In this document: piece after piece, positions 49,935 through 60,283 of the stretch
How positions within the stretch are numbered: position 1 is the stretch's first letter
Layout of the letters: every line of letters starts with the position of its first letter
DNA from: Methylobacterium persicinum
GTDB taxonomy: Bacteria; Pseudomonadota; Alphaproteobacteria; Rhizobiales; Beijerinckiaceae
Direction of reading: 5' to 3'
NCBI RefSeq assembly: GCF_022179525.1
Contig: NZ_BPQX01000014.1
Location: forward strand, 62,001 to 126,000
DNA: 64,000 nt
Made by a program: the position numbers and the translations under genes
Notes under the pieces: generated by a model
What the model was told of the DNA's origin: nothing
Seen by the model: the letters and a program-made list of their open reading frames with translations, nothing else
Databases searched by the model: none

Positions 49935-51016
49935 GCCATCCCTTCCGCGGCGAGGAGTTCCGCCTGATGCTCGGCGATCAGCGCGTCCACCACCTCGTCG
50001 AGGGCCGTGCCCGCCATGACCTCTTCGAGCTTGTACAGGGTGAGGTTGATACGGTGGTCCGTCACCCGCCCCTGGGGGAAGTTGTAGGTGCGGATGCGCT
50101 CCGAACGGTCGCCGGAGCCAACCTGCGCCTTGCGGTCGGCGGCCCGGGCGGAATCCTTCGCGCTGCGCTCGGCGTCGTAGAGGCGGGCGCGCAGGAGGGA
50201 CATGGCCCGGGCGCGGTTCTTGTGCTGCGAGCGTTCTTCCTGGACGAAGACGACGATCCCCGTCGGCATATGGGTGATGCGGATCGCCGATTCCGTCTTG
50301 TTGACGTGCTGGCCGCCCGCGCCCTGGGCGCGCATCGTATCGATCTTCAGGTCGGCCTCGTTCACGACGATGTCGACATCCTCCGCCTCCGGCAGCACCG
50401 CGACCGTGGCGGCGGAGGTGTGGATGCGCCCCTGCGTCTCGGTGTCGGGCACCCGCTGCACCCGATGCGCGCCGCTCTCGAACTTCAGCCGGGCGAAGAC
50501 GCCCCTGCCCTTCACCTCGGCGACGATCTCCCGGTATCCGCCGACGGTGCCCTCGCTTTCCGAAAGCACCTCCACGCGCCAGCCCTTGGACTCCGCGTAC
50601 TTGGCGTACATGCGGAACAGGTCGCCCGCGAACAGGGCCGCCTCGTCGCCGCCCGTCCCGGCGCGGACCTCCAGGATGGCGCTCTTCTCGTCGGCCGCAT
50701 CCTTGGGGAGCAGCATCAGCTGCAGCGCCCGGTGGGCCGCCTCCAGCCCCGCCTCCGCCTCGGGCTTCTCCTCGGCGGCCAGCGCCCGCATCTCCGGGTC
50801 GGTCCCCGCCTCGTCGATGAGGGCCTCGATGCCGTTCAGATTGTCCATGGCCGCCCGGTAGGCGCGGATCGCCGCCACGACGGGGTCGAGGTCGGACAGT
50901 TCGCGGGAGAGCTGGACGACGGTCTCCGCTTCGCCCTCGCCGGAGGCGAGCTGCGCCGTGACGAGGTCGTGCCGGACGAGGATCGCGTCGAGACGGTCGG
51001 GGGGGAAAGGTATCAT
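49931..51016 (-). CDS. prfA: Peptide chain release factor 1
   Basis: 361 residues. The catalytic GGQ is at 234-236 ([13 protein letters not shown]); [19 protein letters not shown] is universal. Terminates translation at UAA/UAG. ATG at 51016 was selected because the family's helix starts there; an upstream in-frame extension is not conserved-looking. Coupled to prmC. Confidence 0.96.
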   Translation of the reverse strand: MIPFPPDRLDAILVRHDLVTAQLASGEGEAETVVQLSRELSDLDPVVAAIRAYRAAMDNLNGIEALIDEAGTDPEMRALAAEEKPEAEAGLEAAHRALQLMLLPKDAADEKSAILEVRAGTGGDEAALFAGDLFRMYAKYAESKGWRVEVLSESEGTVGGYREIVAEVKGRGVFARLKFESGAHRVQRVPDTETQGRIHTSAATVAVLPEAEDVDIVVNEADLKIDTMRAQGAGGQHVNKTESAIRITHMPTGIVVFVQEERSQHKNRARAMSLLRARLYDAERSAKDSARAADRKAQVGSGDRSERIRTYNFPQGRVTDHRINLTLYKLEEVMAGTALDEVVDALIAEHQAELLAAEGMA

Positions 51017-51205
51017 TGCCCGGTTGTTCTGTGGGGACGTCGGGTTCGCGCCCCGGTTCGGGGAGGGGGTACAACCCCGGCGGAAGGTTTCGCAAGGTGG
51101 CAGGGGGCGCAACGTGCCCCTCGCCCGCCAGGGAGATCCTCGCGGAGGGCGGACGGGCTCTCCAACCCTCCCGTCTTGGCGCGGGTACCGGCGGGAGCGG
51201 CTCGG

Positions 51206-53464
51206 CTAGATCGGCACGCCGTTGTCGTGGGCGTACGACGTGAGCAGCGGGCGAAGGGTCTGCCCGTCGTGCATGGTCGTCATCTCGGCCTCGATCAGCC
51301 GGGCGACCTCCCCCGCGTCGAGGCTCAGCACCATCGCCTTCAGGGGGCCGAGGGCCGCGGGCGACATCGACAGGTTGCGGAACCCGAGGCCGATGAGCGC
51401 CATCGCGTCGAGGGGGCGTCCGCCGATCTCGCCGCAGACGGTCACGGGGCAGTTCGCCGCCTTCGCCCGGTCGGCTATCAGGCGGAAGGCCCGCAGGGCC
51501 GCCACCGAGAGGGGATCGAACCGGTCGGCGACCCTCCGGTTCTCCCGGTCCACGGCGAACAGGAACTGCATCAGGTCGTTGGAACCGACCGACAGGAAAT
51601 CGGCCTCCTTGGCGATCTCGTCGATCTGAAACAGGAGCGAGGGCACCTCGACCATCGCCCCCAGCTCGCAGGGCTGCGGCAGCCTGTAGCCGTGGCGGGC
51701 AAGGTGGGCCTTCTCCCGGTCCACGATCTTCCGGGCCTCGATGAATTCGTGGACCGTGGCCACCATCGGGAACATGATCTTCAACGGCCGCCCCTCGGCG
51801 GCCTTGAGGAGGGCCCGGAGCTGCATCCGCAGCAGGGCCGGCCGGTCGAGGCCGATGCGGATCGCCCGCCAGCCGAGCGCCGGGTTCTCCTCCTCGAGCT
51901 TGGCCATGTAGGGCAGGATCTTGTCGCCCCCGATATCGAGGGTGCGCACCGTGACGGGCCGCCCCCCCGAGGCGGCGAAGGCCTGCCGGTAGAGCGCCTG
52001 CTGCTCGGCCGCCGAGGGCATGCGCTGCGCCACCATGAACTGAAGCTCGGTGCGGAACAGACCGACCCCCTCCGCCCCCGTCTCGTCCAGGTGGGAGAAG
52101 TCGATCAGCAGGCCGGCATTGAGGTTCAGGCCGATCTTCACCCCGTCGCGGGTGATCGCCGGAACGTCGCGGAGGGCCCGGTACTGCTCCTGCCGCCTCG
52201 CCCGCAGGCGGACCATCTCGGCGTAGGACGATTCGATCTCCGGCCCCGGCCGGATATGGACCTCGCCCGCGACGCCGTCGACGATGATCGCATCGCCGGA
52301 CTCGCAGAGCGCTGTGGCGTTCTCGACCTCGCCCACGGCGGGGATGCCCAGCGCCCGGGCGACGATGGCCACGTGACTCGTCGGCCCCCCCTCCTCCAGC
52401 ACGATGCCCCGGAGGGTCCCCGCGTCGTAGTCGAGGAGCGCCGCCGGCCCCATGGTGCGCGCCACGAGGATCGCGTTCTCGGGAAGGGGCGCGTGCCCTG
52501 CCGCGCCGGGGCCGATCAACGCCCGCAGCAGGCGGTTGGCGAGGTCGTCGAGGTCGTGCAGGCGCTCGCGGAGATAGGGGTCGGACTGCCGCAGCATCCG
52601 CGCCCGGTTGTCCGACTGCACCCGCTCCACGGCGGCTTCCGCGGTGAGGCCCGAGGCGACGGCCTCGCGCATCCGGCGCAGCCAGCCCTGGTCGTGGGCG
52701 AACATCCGCACCGTTTCCAGCACCTCCCGGGATTCGGCGGTGCCGATGCGGTCCCCCCGCTCGACCAGGGCATCGATGGCCGAGCGCACGCTCCCGATCG
52801 CCGCATCCAGCCGCTCGACCTCGCGGTCGACGTTCTCGGCGATGAGGGTCTTCACCACGAGGCGCGGCTCGTGCAGCACCACGTGGCCGAGCCCGATCCC
52901 GTCCGAGAGGGCCAGCCCCCGGGCCATGAGTGCCTGGCGGGGGACGCCCGCCTGCGAGCCGAGGCCGTCGAGCTCCCCGGAGGCGATCATCTCCGAGAGC
53001 ACCATCGCGGTGGTCTGGAGCGCCTCGATCTCCTCCTCGGAATAGACCCGGTAGGTCTTGTTCTGGACCGTGAGCACGCCGAGGGTATGGCCGGCGCGCA
53101 GGAGGGGGACGCCGAGGAAGGCGTGATAGACTTCCTCGCCCGTCTCCGGGCGGTAAGAGAAGGCCGGGTGCTTCTGCGCGTCCGACAGGGCCAGGGGCTC
53201 GGCCGTCGAGGCGATCAGGCCGACGAGGCCCTCGTCGGCGCGCAACCGGGTGAGATGCACCGCCTCGCGGTTCAGGCCCTCGGTGGCGAAGAGTTCGAGG
53301 ATGTTGTCGTCGCGCAGCACATAGACCGAGCAGACCTCCGCCACGACGTTGGCGGCGATCAGGACGACGATCCGGTCGAGACGCGCCTGCGGACTCACCG
53401 GCTCCGCCATGGCTTCGCGGAGGCGGCGCAGCAGAAGGCGCGGGCCTCCGAGCGCAGCGGGCAT
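51206..53464 (-). CDS. ptsP: Phosphoenolpyruvate-protein phosphotransferase PtsP (EI-Ntr)
   Basis: 752 residues. An N-terminal GAF domain (about 25-165, sensing glutamine in other species) precedes the enzyme I body. Phospho-acceptor His364 is in GGPTSHVAIVARALG. The PEP-binding barrel shows GLFRTELQFM, DIGGDKILPY and SVGSNDLMQF. It starts the nitrogen PTS relay. The place between lysC and prfA is the usual Rhizobiales order. Confidence 0.95.
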   Translation of the reverse strand: MPAALGGPRLLLRRLREAMAEPVSPQARLDRIVVLIAANVVAEVCSVYVLRDDNILELFATEGLNREAVHLTRLRADEGLVGLIASTAEPLALSDAQKHPAFSYRPETGEEVYHAFLGVPLLRAGHTLGVLTVQNKTYRVYSEEEIEALQTTAMVLSEMIASGELDGLGSQAGVPRQALMARGLALSDGIGLGHVVLHEPRLVVKTLIAENVDREVERLDAAIGSVRSAIDALVERGDRIGTAESREVLETVRMFAHDQGWLRRMREAVASGLTAEAAVERVQSDNRARMLRQSDPYLRERLHDLDDLANRLLRALIGPGAAGHAPLPENAILVARTMGPAALLDYDAGTLRGIVLEEGGPTSHVAIVARALGIPAVGEVENATALCESGDAIIVDGVAGEVHIRPGPEIESSYAEMVRLRARRQEQYRALRDVPAITRDGVKIGLNLNAGLLIDFSHLDETGAEGVGLFRTELQFMVAQRMPSAAEQQALYRQAFAASGGRPVTVRTLDIGGDKILPYMAKLEEENPALGWRAIRIGLDRPALLRMQLRALLKAAEGRPLKIMFPMVATVHEFIEARKIVDREKAHLARHGYRLPQPCELGAMVEVPSLLFQIDEIAKEADFLSVGSNDLMQFLFAVDRENRRVADRFDPLSVAALRAFRLIADRAKAANCPVTVCGEIGGRPLDAMALIGLGFRNLSMSPAALGPLKAMVLSLDAGEVARLIEAEMTTMHDGQTLRPLLTSYAHDNGVPI

Positions 53465-53572
53465 CGTATCGTCGTTCCAGCGTCGGCGGGCGGCCGTGGC
53501 GTCGGCCCCCTGCAACCTTGGCGCCAACCGCCCCGGGACGGCAATCCTTGCCGGAGCGTTTAGTTCATGAAT

Positions 53573-53594
53573 GCGCACCTTTCGGAAGGTGCGC
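53573..53594 (-). terminator. Hairpin terminator after lysC
   Basis: GCGCACCTT and AAGGTGCGC form a perfect 9-bp stem with a 4-base loop, 12 bases beyond the lysC stop. The minus-strand continuation is A/T-richer than its surroundings but lacks a clean T-run. Confidence 0.6.
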
Positions 53595-53606
53595 GACGCG
53601 TCTGCC

Positions 53607-54842
53607 TCAGGCTTGGTCGAGCCCGTAGAGCGAATGGAGGGTGCGCACCGCCAACTCGGTGTAGGCGGCGTCGATCAGGACCGAGAACTTGATCTCGGAC
53701 GTCGTGATGGCGCGGATGTTGATGCCCTTCCCGGCGAGCGCCCGGAAGGCCTTGGCGGCCACGCCCGCGTGGCTGCGCATCCCGACGCCGATGGCCGAGA
53801 CCTTCACCACGTCGGTGGCGCCCTCGATCTGCGCATAGCCGATGTGTTCGCGGGCCTCGTCGAGGATCGCGCGGGCGCGCTGGTACTCGGCCGAAGGGAC
53901 CGTGAAGGTCATGTCGGTGGTCGACTGGTCGCCGGACACCGTCTGGATGATCATGTCGACGTTGATGTTGGCGTCTGCCAGGGGCCCGAAGATCGCGGCG
54001 GCGACGCCGGGGCTGTCCTTGACCCGGCGCAGGGTGATCTGCGCCTCGTCCCGGGAGAACGCGATCCCGGTGATGATCTGCTGTTCCACGATGTCGTCCT
54101 CGTCGCAGATGAGGGTACCCGGGCGCGCGGCGTCCGGCGGGTCGAAGGAGGAACGGACGGTGGTCGGCACCCGGTGCACCATCGCGAGTTCGACGGAGCG
54201 GACCTGCAGCACCTTGGCGCCGAGGGAGGCCATCTCCAGCATTTCCTCGAAGGTCACGCGCTCCATGCGCCTGGCCTTCGGCACGATCCGCGGATCGGTG
54301 GTGTAGACCCCGTCCACGTCCGTGTAGATGTCGCAGCGCTCGGCCCCGATCGCCGCCGCGACGGCCACCGCCGAGGTGTCCGAGCCGCCCCGCCCGAGGG
54401 TCGTCACCCGGCCGCTCTCGGCGTGGATGCCCTGGAAGCCCGCGATGACGGCGACCTCGCCCCGGGCGAACCCGGCATCGAGGTTGGCGGAGGGGATGTC
54501 GGCGATCCGGGCCGAGCCGTGGGCGTCCGAGGTCAGCACCGGGATCTGCCAGCCCTGCCAGGAGCGGGCCTTGAGCCCCTCCTTCTGCAGGGCGATGGCG
54601 AGGAGCCCCGCCGTCACGAGTTCGCCGGAGGCCACGACGGCGTCGTACTCGGCGGTGTCGTAGAGGGCGTTGGCGTCCTTCACCCAGTCGACCAGCTCGT
54701 TGGTCTTGCCCGACATCGCCGAGACGATGACGGCGACCTCGTAACCGGCCGCGACTTCGCGGGCGACGTGGCGCGCGACGTTGCGGATGCGATCGACGTT
54801 GGCGACGGACGTACCGCCGAATTTCATTACCAGACGGGGCAT
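53607..54842 (-). CDS. lysC: Aspartate kinase (aspartokinase)
   Basis: 411 residues. KFGGTSV at 7-13 and the GRGGSDTSAVAVAAA segment define the catalytic domain; two ACT domains at about 265-405 (ITGIAFSRDEAQITL and VSAIGVGMRSHAGVAAKAF) would give lysine/threonine feedback. First step of Lys/Thr/Met synthesis. ATG at 54842 begins the conserved MPRLVMKFGG; longer open frames upstream are not used. Confidence 0.96.
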   Translation of the reverse strand: MPRLVMKFGGTSVANVDRIRNVARHVAREVAAGYEVAVIVSAMSGKTNELVDWVKDANALYDTAEYDAVVASGELVTAGLLAIALQKEGLKARSWQGWQIPVLTSDAHGSARIADIPSANLDAGFARGEVAVIAGFQGIHAESGRVTTLGRGGSDTSAVAVAAAIGAERCDIYTDVDGVYTTDPRIVPKARRMERVTFEEMLEMASLGAKVLQVRSVELAMVHRVPTTVRSSFDPPDAARPGTLICDEDDIVEQQIITGIAFSRDEAQITLRRVKDSPGVAAAIFGPLADANINVDMIIQTVSGDQSTTDMTFTVPSAEYQRARAILDEAREHIGYAQIEGATDVVKVSAIGVGMRSHAGVAAKAFRALAGKGINIRAITTSEIKFSVLIDAAYTELAVRTLHSLYGLDQA

Positions 54843-55077
54843 TCTTCGAACGTTTCCAAGCCCGTGCAGCCGGAGCGGGCGTCCCGCCGCAGACCGGCCG
54901 GGGCCTGCCCCCGGACAGGGATCGCGGGTACTCGGGCCGGTCGGCACTGTCAACGTCCGGCCGGGCGATGGGGGCTTGTCGCCGGGCGGGCCGCATTCCC
55001 GGCGCGACAGCCTCGCGGCTTGCGTTCGCCCCCCGGATGGGGTGGAGGTCGCCGCATATCCGGCGAGGGACGGCATC

Positions 55078-55830
55078 ATGACGGCGAAGGAGCATGCGGG
55101 CGGGTTCGTCGACCGGGAGGAGGTCGCGCGGTTCGACGCGCTGGCCGCCACGTGGTGGGACGAGACCGGGCCGATGCGGGTGCTGCACCGGTTCAACCCC
55201 GTGCGTCTCGGCTACATTCGGGATGCCCTCTGCCGCCACCACGGGCGGGACCCGGATGTGCCCTTCGCCCTCGATGGCCTGACCGTGTGTGACGTCGGCT
55301 GCGGCGGCGGGATCCTATCGGAGCCCCTCGCCCGCCTCGGCGCCACCGTGACCGGCCTCGATCCGGCCGAGCGCAACCTCGCCGTCGGCCGCGCCCATGC
55401 CGAGGCGGCGGGTGTGCCGGTGGATTACCGGGCGCAGACCATCGAGGAGGTCGTCGCCACGGGGGCGACCTTCGACGCCGTGCTGATCATGGAGGTGGTC
55501 GAGCACGTCTCCGACATGCCGGCTTTCGTGCGCAGCGCCTGCGCCGCGGTGAAGCCCGGCGGCCTGCTGTTCGCCGCCACCATCAACCGGACGATGCGCT
55601 CCTTCGCCCTGGCCATCGTCGGCGCGGAATATGTGCTGGGCTGGCTTCCGAAGGGCACCCACGACTGGGCGAAGTTCGTGAAGCCGGACGAGTTGACCGC
55701 CGCGATCCGGGCGGCCGGCCTCGACGTCACCGAGACGACGGGCGTCGTCTACAACCCCCTCGACGACGGCTGGCGCATGGGGCGCGACACGGCGGTCAAC
55801 TACATGCTGCGCGCCGCCCGCCCGGCATGA
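55078..55830 (+). CDS. ubiG: Ubiquinone biosynthesis O-methyltransferase UbiG
   Basis: 250 residues. SAM motif DVGCGGG at 72-78, preceded by the UbiG N-terminus FDALAATWWDETGPMRVLHRFNPVRLGYI. The GTHDWAKFVKPDEL segment is also typical. Performs both O-methylations of ubiquinone. Divergent from lysC; 235 bases between them. Confidence 0.95.
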   Translation: MTAKEHAGGFVDREEVARFDALAATWWDETGPMRVLHRFNPVRLGYIRDALCRHHGRDPDVPFALDGLTVCDVGCGGGILSEPLARLGATVTGLDPAERNLAVGRAHAEAAGVPVDYRAQTIEEVVATGATFDAVLIMEVVEHVSDMPAFVRSACAAVKPGGLLFAATINRTMRSFALAIVGAEYVLGWLPKGTHDWAKFVKPDELTAAIRAAGLDVTETTGVVYNPLDDGWRMGRDTAVNYMLRAARPA

Positions 55831-55876
55831 ACCGGCGCCGCCTTCCGCCGTTGATCGGCGTCAGAAGGAGCGCACG

Positions 55877-56440
55877 ATGCTTGAGAAGATGCCCAGGGTC
55901 CTCGGCGAGGCCCTGTCGGGGGTGAAGGCCGGTCTCGACGGAACGAGCTTCCGTTCCGCCTTCCCCGATTTGCCCGAGAGCCTGCACGTGTCGAGCGAGG
56001 CCATCTCCCATCGGGCCGCCATGCCGGCGCGGTTCACCGCCGACGGCGAGGGCGTGTCCCCGCCCCTCGCCTGGGACGGCCTGCCGCCGGGCACCGCGTC
56101 GGTCGCGGTGATCGTCGAGGATGCGGGCAGCCCGACCCCGCGCCCCCTCGTTCACCTGCTCGCTTGGAACCTCGACCCCGCCGGGCGCCTGCCCGAGGGG
56201 GCCGCCTCCGGCGAAAGCGCGTCCGGCCTCATGCTCGGAAAGAACAGCTTCATGAAGTCCGGCTGGCTGCCGCCGGACCCGCCCACCGGCCACGGCGACC
56301 ACGACTACGTCTTCCAGGTCTATGCCCTGAGCCGGCGCCTCGACCTCGAGGCCGGCTCCGGCCGGGAAGCCCTGGTGGAGGCGATGCGCGGCAACGTCCT
56401 CGCCAAGGGCGGCCTGATCGGCACTTACGCCAGGGCGTGA
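55877..56440 (+). CDS. YbhB/YbcL family (PEBP-like) protein
   Basis: 187 residues. The PEBP ligand pocket is seen in [30 protein letters not shown] and the later [15 protein letters not shown]. The function of bacterial members is unsettled. ATG has AGAAGGAG six bases upstream. An N-terminal extension of about 40 residues precedes the core, without a clear signal peptide. Confidence 0.85.
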   Translation: MLEKMPRVLGEALSGVKAGLDGTSFRSAFPDLPESLHVSSEAISHRAAMPARFTADGEGVSPPLAWDGLPPGTASVAVIVEDAGSPTPRPLVHLLAWNLDPAGRLPEGAASGESASGLMLGKNSFMKSGWLPPDPPTGHGDHDYVFQVYALSRRLDLEAGSGREALVEAMRGNVLAKGGLIGTYARA

Positions 56441-56648
56441 TCCGCACCCTCCCGCGGTAGGCCACCGGTCCTTTCCCTGCGGGGGAAGGCCCGCCGAGGC
56501 TTGCCTCCGGGGGACGAATCCTGATATGGCGGCGCCCATCCCGCGATGCCTGCGCCGTCATCGCCGGGCGCGCTTGCGCGTCCCGAGACCGGCCGGACGT
56601 TTTCGACAGACCCCGTTCCTGGACGGCCCCTTGCGGGCCGAGAGACCC

Positions 56649-56774
56649 ATGAAGATCCGCAACTCCCTCAAGTCCCTGCTCGGCCGTCACCGCGACAACC
56701 AGCTCGTGCGCCGCAAGGGTCGCGTCTACATCATCAACAAGACTCAGAAGCGCTTCAAGGCTCGCCAGGGCTGA
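56649..56774 (+). CDS. rpmJ: 50S ribosomal protein L36
   Basis: 41 residues, highly basic. [23 protein letters not shown] and [16 protein letters not shown] match the alphaproteobacterial L36 form that lacks the zinc-binding cysteines of the standard protein. Too short for many gene finders. Followed by a CCCGGCC-GCC-GGCCGGG hairpin (56783-56799) and a stronger terminator. Confidence 0.95.
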   Translation: MKIRNSLKSLLGRHRDNQLVRRKGRVYIINKTQKRFKARQG

Positions 56775-56822
56775 GGCTGCGGCCCGGCCGCCGGCCGGGT
56801 GGCGTCTTGCGTGAGGTTTTGG

Positions 56823-56848
56823 AGCCGCGTCCGCAAGGGCGCGGCTTT
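56823..56848 (+). terminator. Intrinsic terminator after rpmJ
   Basis: AGCCGCG and CGCGGCT form a 7-bp stem around 10 bases, and the 3' arm runs into TTT. It lies about 50 bases after the rpmJ stop. Confidence 0.6.
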
Positions 56849-56921
56849 CCTGCGTGGTCCGTCCGCCCGCGCGGCACGACGGCGCGTTGACGGCGGCGCG
56901 GGTCCGCCGCAGCTTGTGTGA

Positions 56922-57542
56922 ATGCTGCGTCGCCCGACTGCCCTGCTCCTTTTCCTGGCTGCCCTGCCCTGGGCGGGGACCGTATCCGCTGCGCCCTTGG
57001 ACGGTGGCACCGGGATGGGCCGTCCGTCGGCGGGCAGGCCCGCGCCCAAGCCCGCCCCCAAGGCACCGAGCCTCGACGACCTGTTCGCCCGGCTGAAGGC
57101 CACCGACGACCCGGCGGAGGCGAAGGGCATCGCCCACCTGATCGAGCAGCGCCTCGACCGTTCCGGAAGCGCCACCGTCGACCTGCTGACCGACCGGGCG
57201 CGGCAGGCCATGACCGGACACGACTTCCCCCTCGCCGCCGAGTTGATGGACCGGGCGACTGGTCTCGACCCGACATGGTCGGAGGGGTGGAACCGCCGGG
57301 CCACGATCTTCTGGCTGCTCTCCGACAAGACGGAGGCCCTGGCCGACCTCCAGCGGGCGCTCGTGCTGGAGCCGCGGCACTTCGAGGCCTGGTCGGCCAT
57401 GGGCAAGATCTACGAATCGATGGACGACAAGGCGCGGGCGCTGGCCGCCTTCCGCCGGGCCCTGGCTCTCTATCCGAAGATGGACAAGTTGCAGGAGGCG
57501 GTGGACCGCCTCGCCCCCGAGGTCGATGGTCGCGACCTGTGA
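56922..57542 (+). CDS. Exported TPR-repeat protein
   Basis: 206 residues. A signal peptide (LLLFLAALPWAGTVSAAP) precedes a Pro/Gly-rich linker and a helical domain with about three TPR units between 90 and 195 (AAELMDRATGLDPTWSEGWNRRA; ALADLQRALVLEPRHFEAW; ALAAFRRALALYPKM). Probably a periplasmic scaffold; partner unknown. It ends inside the possible longest start of the following hydrolase. Confidence 0.8.
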   Translation: MLRRPTALLLFLAALPWAGTVSAAPLDGGTGMGRPSAGRPAPKPAPKAPSLDDLFARLKATDDPAEAKGIAHLIEQRLDRSGSATVDLLTDRARQAMTGHDFPLAAELMDRATGLDPTWSEGWNRRATIFWLLSDKTEALADLQRALVLEPRHFEAWSAMGKIYESMDDKARALAAFRRALALYPKMDKLQEAVDRLAPEVDGRDL

Positions 57543-57576
57543 GGGGTCTCCGCGCCCCAGCCTTCCCGACTGGCCG

Positions 57577-58590
57577 ATGATCGGGCGCATGGTGAGTTCG
57601 CTCCTCGTCCTCCTCGCCCTGCCCTTCGCGGTGGCCGGGATCGTCCTCGCGCTGGGCGCTGTGGCGAGCTTGATCATCGGCCTGCGGGTCGGCTCCCTCT
57701 ATCCCCCGGCTGGCCCTTTCGTGGAGGTGCCCGGCGGGCGGCTTGCCACGATGCAGGCCGGTCCCGCCGACGGGCCGCCGGTGGTGTTGCTCCACGGGGC
57801 CTCGGCCAACTCGGCCGACCCGATGGGGGGCGTCGGACACCTGCTCGCCGCCCGGGGCTTTCGCGTCATCGCCTTCGACCGGCCGGGCTTCGGCTGGAGC
57901 GACCGGCCCGGGGGCGCCGCCGATGCCGACCCCGCCGCCCAGGCCCGGCTCATCGCCGACGCCCTGGCGGGGATGCGGGTCGGCCCGGCCGTCGTCCTCG
58001 GTCATTCCTGGGCCGGAGCCCTGGCGCTGGCGCTGGCCCTCGATCATCCTGAGCGGGTCTCGGGCCTCGTCCTGGCCGCGCCCGTGGGAATGCCGCTGCC
58101 GGGGCCGGTGTCCCTGCCCTGGTACTGGCGCCTCGCCCTGAAGCCGCCGGTGCTGTGGCTGCTGAGCCGGACGGTGGGGCCGCCGGTCGCCATGGTCTAT
58201 CTCGCGGAGGCTGCACGGCGGGTGTTCAAGCCCGAGGAGCCCGTGCCGGGTTATCTGGAGACCGCGCGGGCGCCCCTGGTGATGCGGCCGGGAACCCTGC
58301 TCGCCAACGTCCAGGACCTCGTCGGTCTGCCCCAGGGTCTTGCCGCCCTGAGCCCCCGCTACGGGGGCCTGCACCTGCCGGTGACGATCGTGTCCGGCGC
58401 GGCCGACCCGATCGTTCGGCCGGACCTACAGGCCGTGCCGCTGTCCCGGGCCATCCCCGGGGCCCGCCTCGTCCTGCTGCCCGGGGTGGGGCACATGCTC
58501 CACTACACCGCACCGGAGGCGGTGGCTGGCGCGGTGTCCGATGTCGAGGCCGCCGTGAGGGCCGGGGCGGTGCCGGCCTCGGCGCCCTGA
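57577..58590 (+). CDS. Alpha/beta hydrolase with N-terminal membrane anchor
   Basis: About 337 residues. One membrane helix (SSLLVLLALPFAVAGIVLAL) precedes an alpha/beta hydrolase: oxyanion loop VVLLHGASANSAD, nucleophile elbow GHSWAGA, acid near SGAADPIV and His in PGVGHMLHY. Substrate unknown. Possible starts are 57526 (overlapping the TPR gene), 57577 and 57589; 57577 is preferred as it starts just before the helix. Confidence 0.8.
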   Translation: MIGRMVSSLLVLLALPFAVAGIVLALGAVASLIIGLRVGSLYPPAGPFVEVPGGRLATMQAGPADGPPVVLLHGASANSADPMGGVGHLLAARGFRVIAFDRPGFGWSDRPGGAADADPAAQARLIADALAGMRVGPAVVLGHSWAGALALALALDHPERVSGLVLAAPVGMPLPGPVSLPWYWRLALKPPVLWLLSRTVGPPVAMVYLAEAARRVFKPEEPVPGYLETARAPLVMRPGTLLANVQDLVGLPQGLAALSPRYGGLHLPVTIVSGAADPIVRPDLQAVPLSRAIPGARLVLLPGVGHMLHYTAPEAVAGAVSDVEAAVRAGAVPASAP

Positions 58591-58612
58591 TCCTCCGAGG
58601 CCGGCCTGTGGG

Positions 58613-60049
58613 TCAGGCCTTGTCGGCGTGCTCCCGGGTGATGAAGGTGAGGCGCACGAGGTTCGTGGCGCCGGGCGTGCCAAAGGGCAGGCCGGCGACG
58701 ACGATGATTCGGTCGCCCACCGCCGCGAACTTCTCGCGGACGGCGAATTTCGCGGCGCGGAAGGCCATGTCGTCCACGTCGCTCGCGTCCTTCGTCACGA
58801 TCGGATAGACGCCCCAGGCCATGGCGAGGCGGCGCGCCGTCTCCCGGCGGGGCGTGAGGGCGATCACCGAGGCGTTCGGGCGTTCCCGGGCAAGGCGCAG
58901 CACTGTCGAGCCGGAATGCGTCCAGGCCATGATCGCCTCGAGGTCGAGGGCATCGACCATCTGGTGGGCGGCCGCGGCGATGGCGTCGGCGGCGGTGTGG
59001 TCGGGCGTATCCTTCTGGGCGCGGATGATCGACCAGTAGAGGGCATCGCGCTCCACCTGCTCGGCGATCCGGCTCATGGTCGCCACCGCATCGACGGGAT
59101 AGGACCCCGCCGCACTCTCGGCCGAGAGCATCACCGCGTCGGCGCCCTCGTAGACCGCGGTCGCCACGTCCGACACCTCGGCTCGGGTGGGGACCGGGGC
59201 CGTGATCATCGATTCGAGCATCTGCGTCGCGACCACCACCGGCTTGCCAGAGCGACGGGCGCCGCGGGTGAGGCGCTTCTGAACGCCGGGCACCTGCTCC
59301 AGGGGCATCTCGACCCCGAGATCGCCCCGTGCGACCATCAGGCCGTCGGACACCTCGATGATCTCGTCGAGCCGGGCCAGGGCCTGCGGCTTCTCGATCT
59401 TGGCCATGACCAGCGCGCGGCCGGCGCAGACCTTCTTGACCTCCGCCACGTCCTCCGGCCGCTGGACGAAGGAGACGGCGATCCAGTCCGCTCCCGCATT
59501 GAGCCCGGCTTCCAGGTCCGAGCGGTCCTTCTCGGTCATCGCCGGGACGGGCAGCACCGTGTGCGGCAGCGACACGCCCTTCTTGTTCGAGATGCGCCCC
59601 CCGACCTCGACCCGGGTCACGGCGCGCTCGCCCGACGTTTCCACGACCGAGAGGCGCAGCTTGCCGTCGTCCAGCAGGATCGCGTGGCCCGGTTCGAGCG
59701 CCTCCAGGATCTCCGGGTGCGGCAGGTGGCAGCGCGTGACGTCCCCGGGGGTCGGATCGCCGTCCAGCACGAAGGTCGCGCCCTTCTCCAGGACCGCCGC
59801 ACCCTCGGCGAACACCCCGAGGCGCAGCTTCGGGCCCTGAAGGTCCACGAGGATGCCGATGGCCCGTTTCGCCTCCCGTTCGATGGCGCGGATCACCTCG
59901 ACCTTCTCGGGCAGCTTCTCCCGGGGGAGATGGCTCATGTTGAGGCGGAAGACATCCGCACCAGCCCTGAACAGCTTTTCGATCATTTCCGGCGTATCCG
60001 AAGCCGGGCCCAGCGTCGCGACGATCTTGGTGCGGCGGGAACGTTTCAA
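58613..60049 (-). CDS. pyk: Pyruvate kinase, TTG start
   Basis: 478 residues. RTKIVATLGPAS, FRLNMSH, MAKIEKPQAL, GLMVARGDLGVEMP and ATQMLESMI are all pyruvate kinase hallmarks. No ATG precedes the conserved start; TTG at 60049 is preceded by CAGGAGG at eight bases, which decides the start. In a serine-cycle organism this enzyme acts at the PEP/pyruvate branch. Confidence 0.95.
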   Translation of the reverse strand: MKRSRRTKIVATLGPASDTPEMIEKLFRAGADVFRLNMSHLPREKLPEKVEVIRAIEREAKRAIGILVDLQGPKLRLGVFAEGAAVLEKGATFVLDGDPTPGDVTRCHLPHPEILEALEPGHAILLDDGKLRLSVVETSGERAVTRVEVGGRISNKKGVSLPHTVLPVPAMTEKDRSDLEAGLNAGADWIAVSFVQRPEDVAEVKKVCAGRALVMAKIEKPQALARLDEIIEVSDGLMVARGDLGVEMPLEQVPGVQKRLTRGARRSGKPVVVATQMLESMITAPVPTRAEVSDVATAVYEGADAVMLSAESAAGSYPVDAVATMSRIAEQVERDALYWSIIRAQKDTPDHTAADAIAAAAHQMVDALDLEAIMAWTHSGSTVLRLARERPNASVIALTPRRETARRLAMAWGVYPIVTKDASDVDDMAFRAAKFAVREKFAAVGDRIIVVAGLPFGTPGATNLVRLTFITREHADKA

Positions 60050-60283
60050 GCGGCGGTCCTCCTGGACTCGTGCCCGCTGCCCTCGGCGGCGGAAGCGTCC
60101 GTCGCCCGGCTCTGAGCACCCGGGGTGCCGCGCCGTCAAGCGGGGGCATTAACCGGTGTCGCAACGACTCCCAGAACCTTCTGTCGCAGCCAGGAACGCC
60201 CGGGGCAGGCTGCGGTTGGCCAATAACTGGGCTCTCAGTGCCTACGGCCTAGGCATCGCCAATCAGTCGGACCGAATCTCCCA

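Noticed and set aside
49967-53563. Long plus-strand open frame opposite prfA and ptsP
   Set aside because: It spans two well-supported genes and their intergenic gap with no domain match; a shadow frame.
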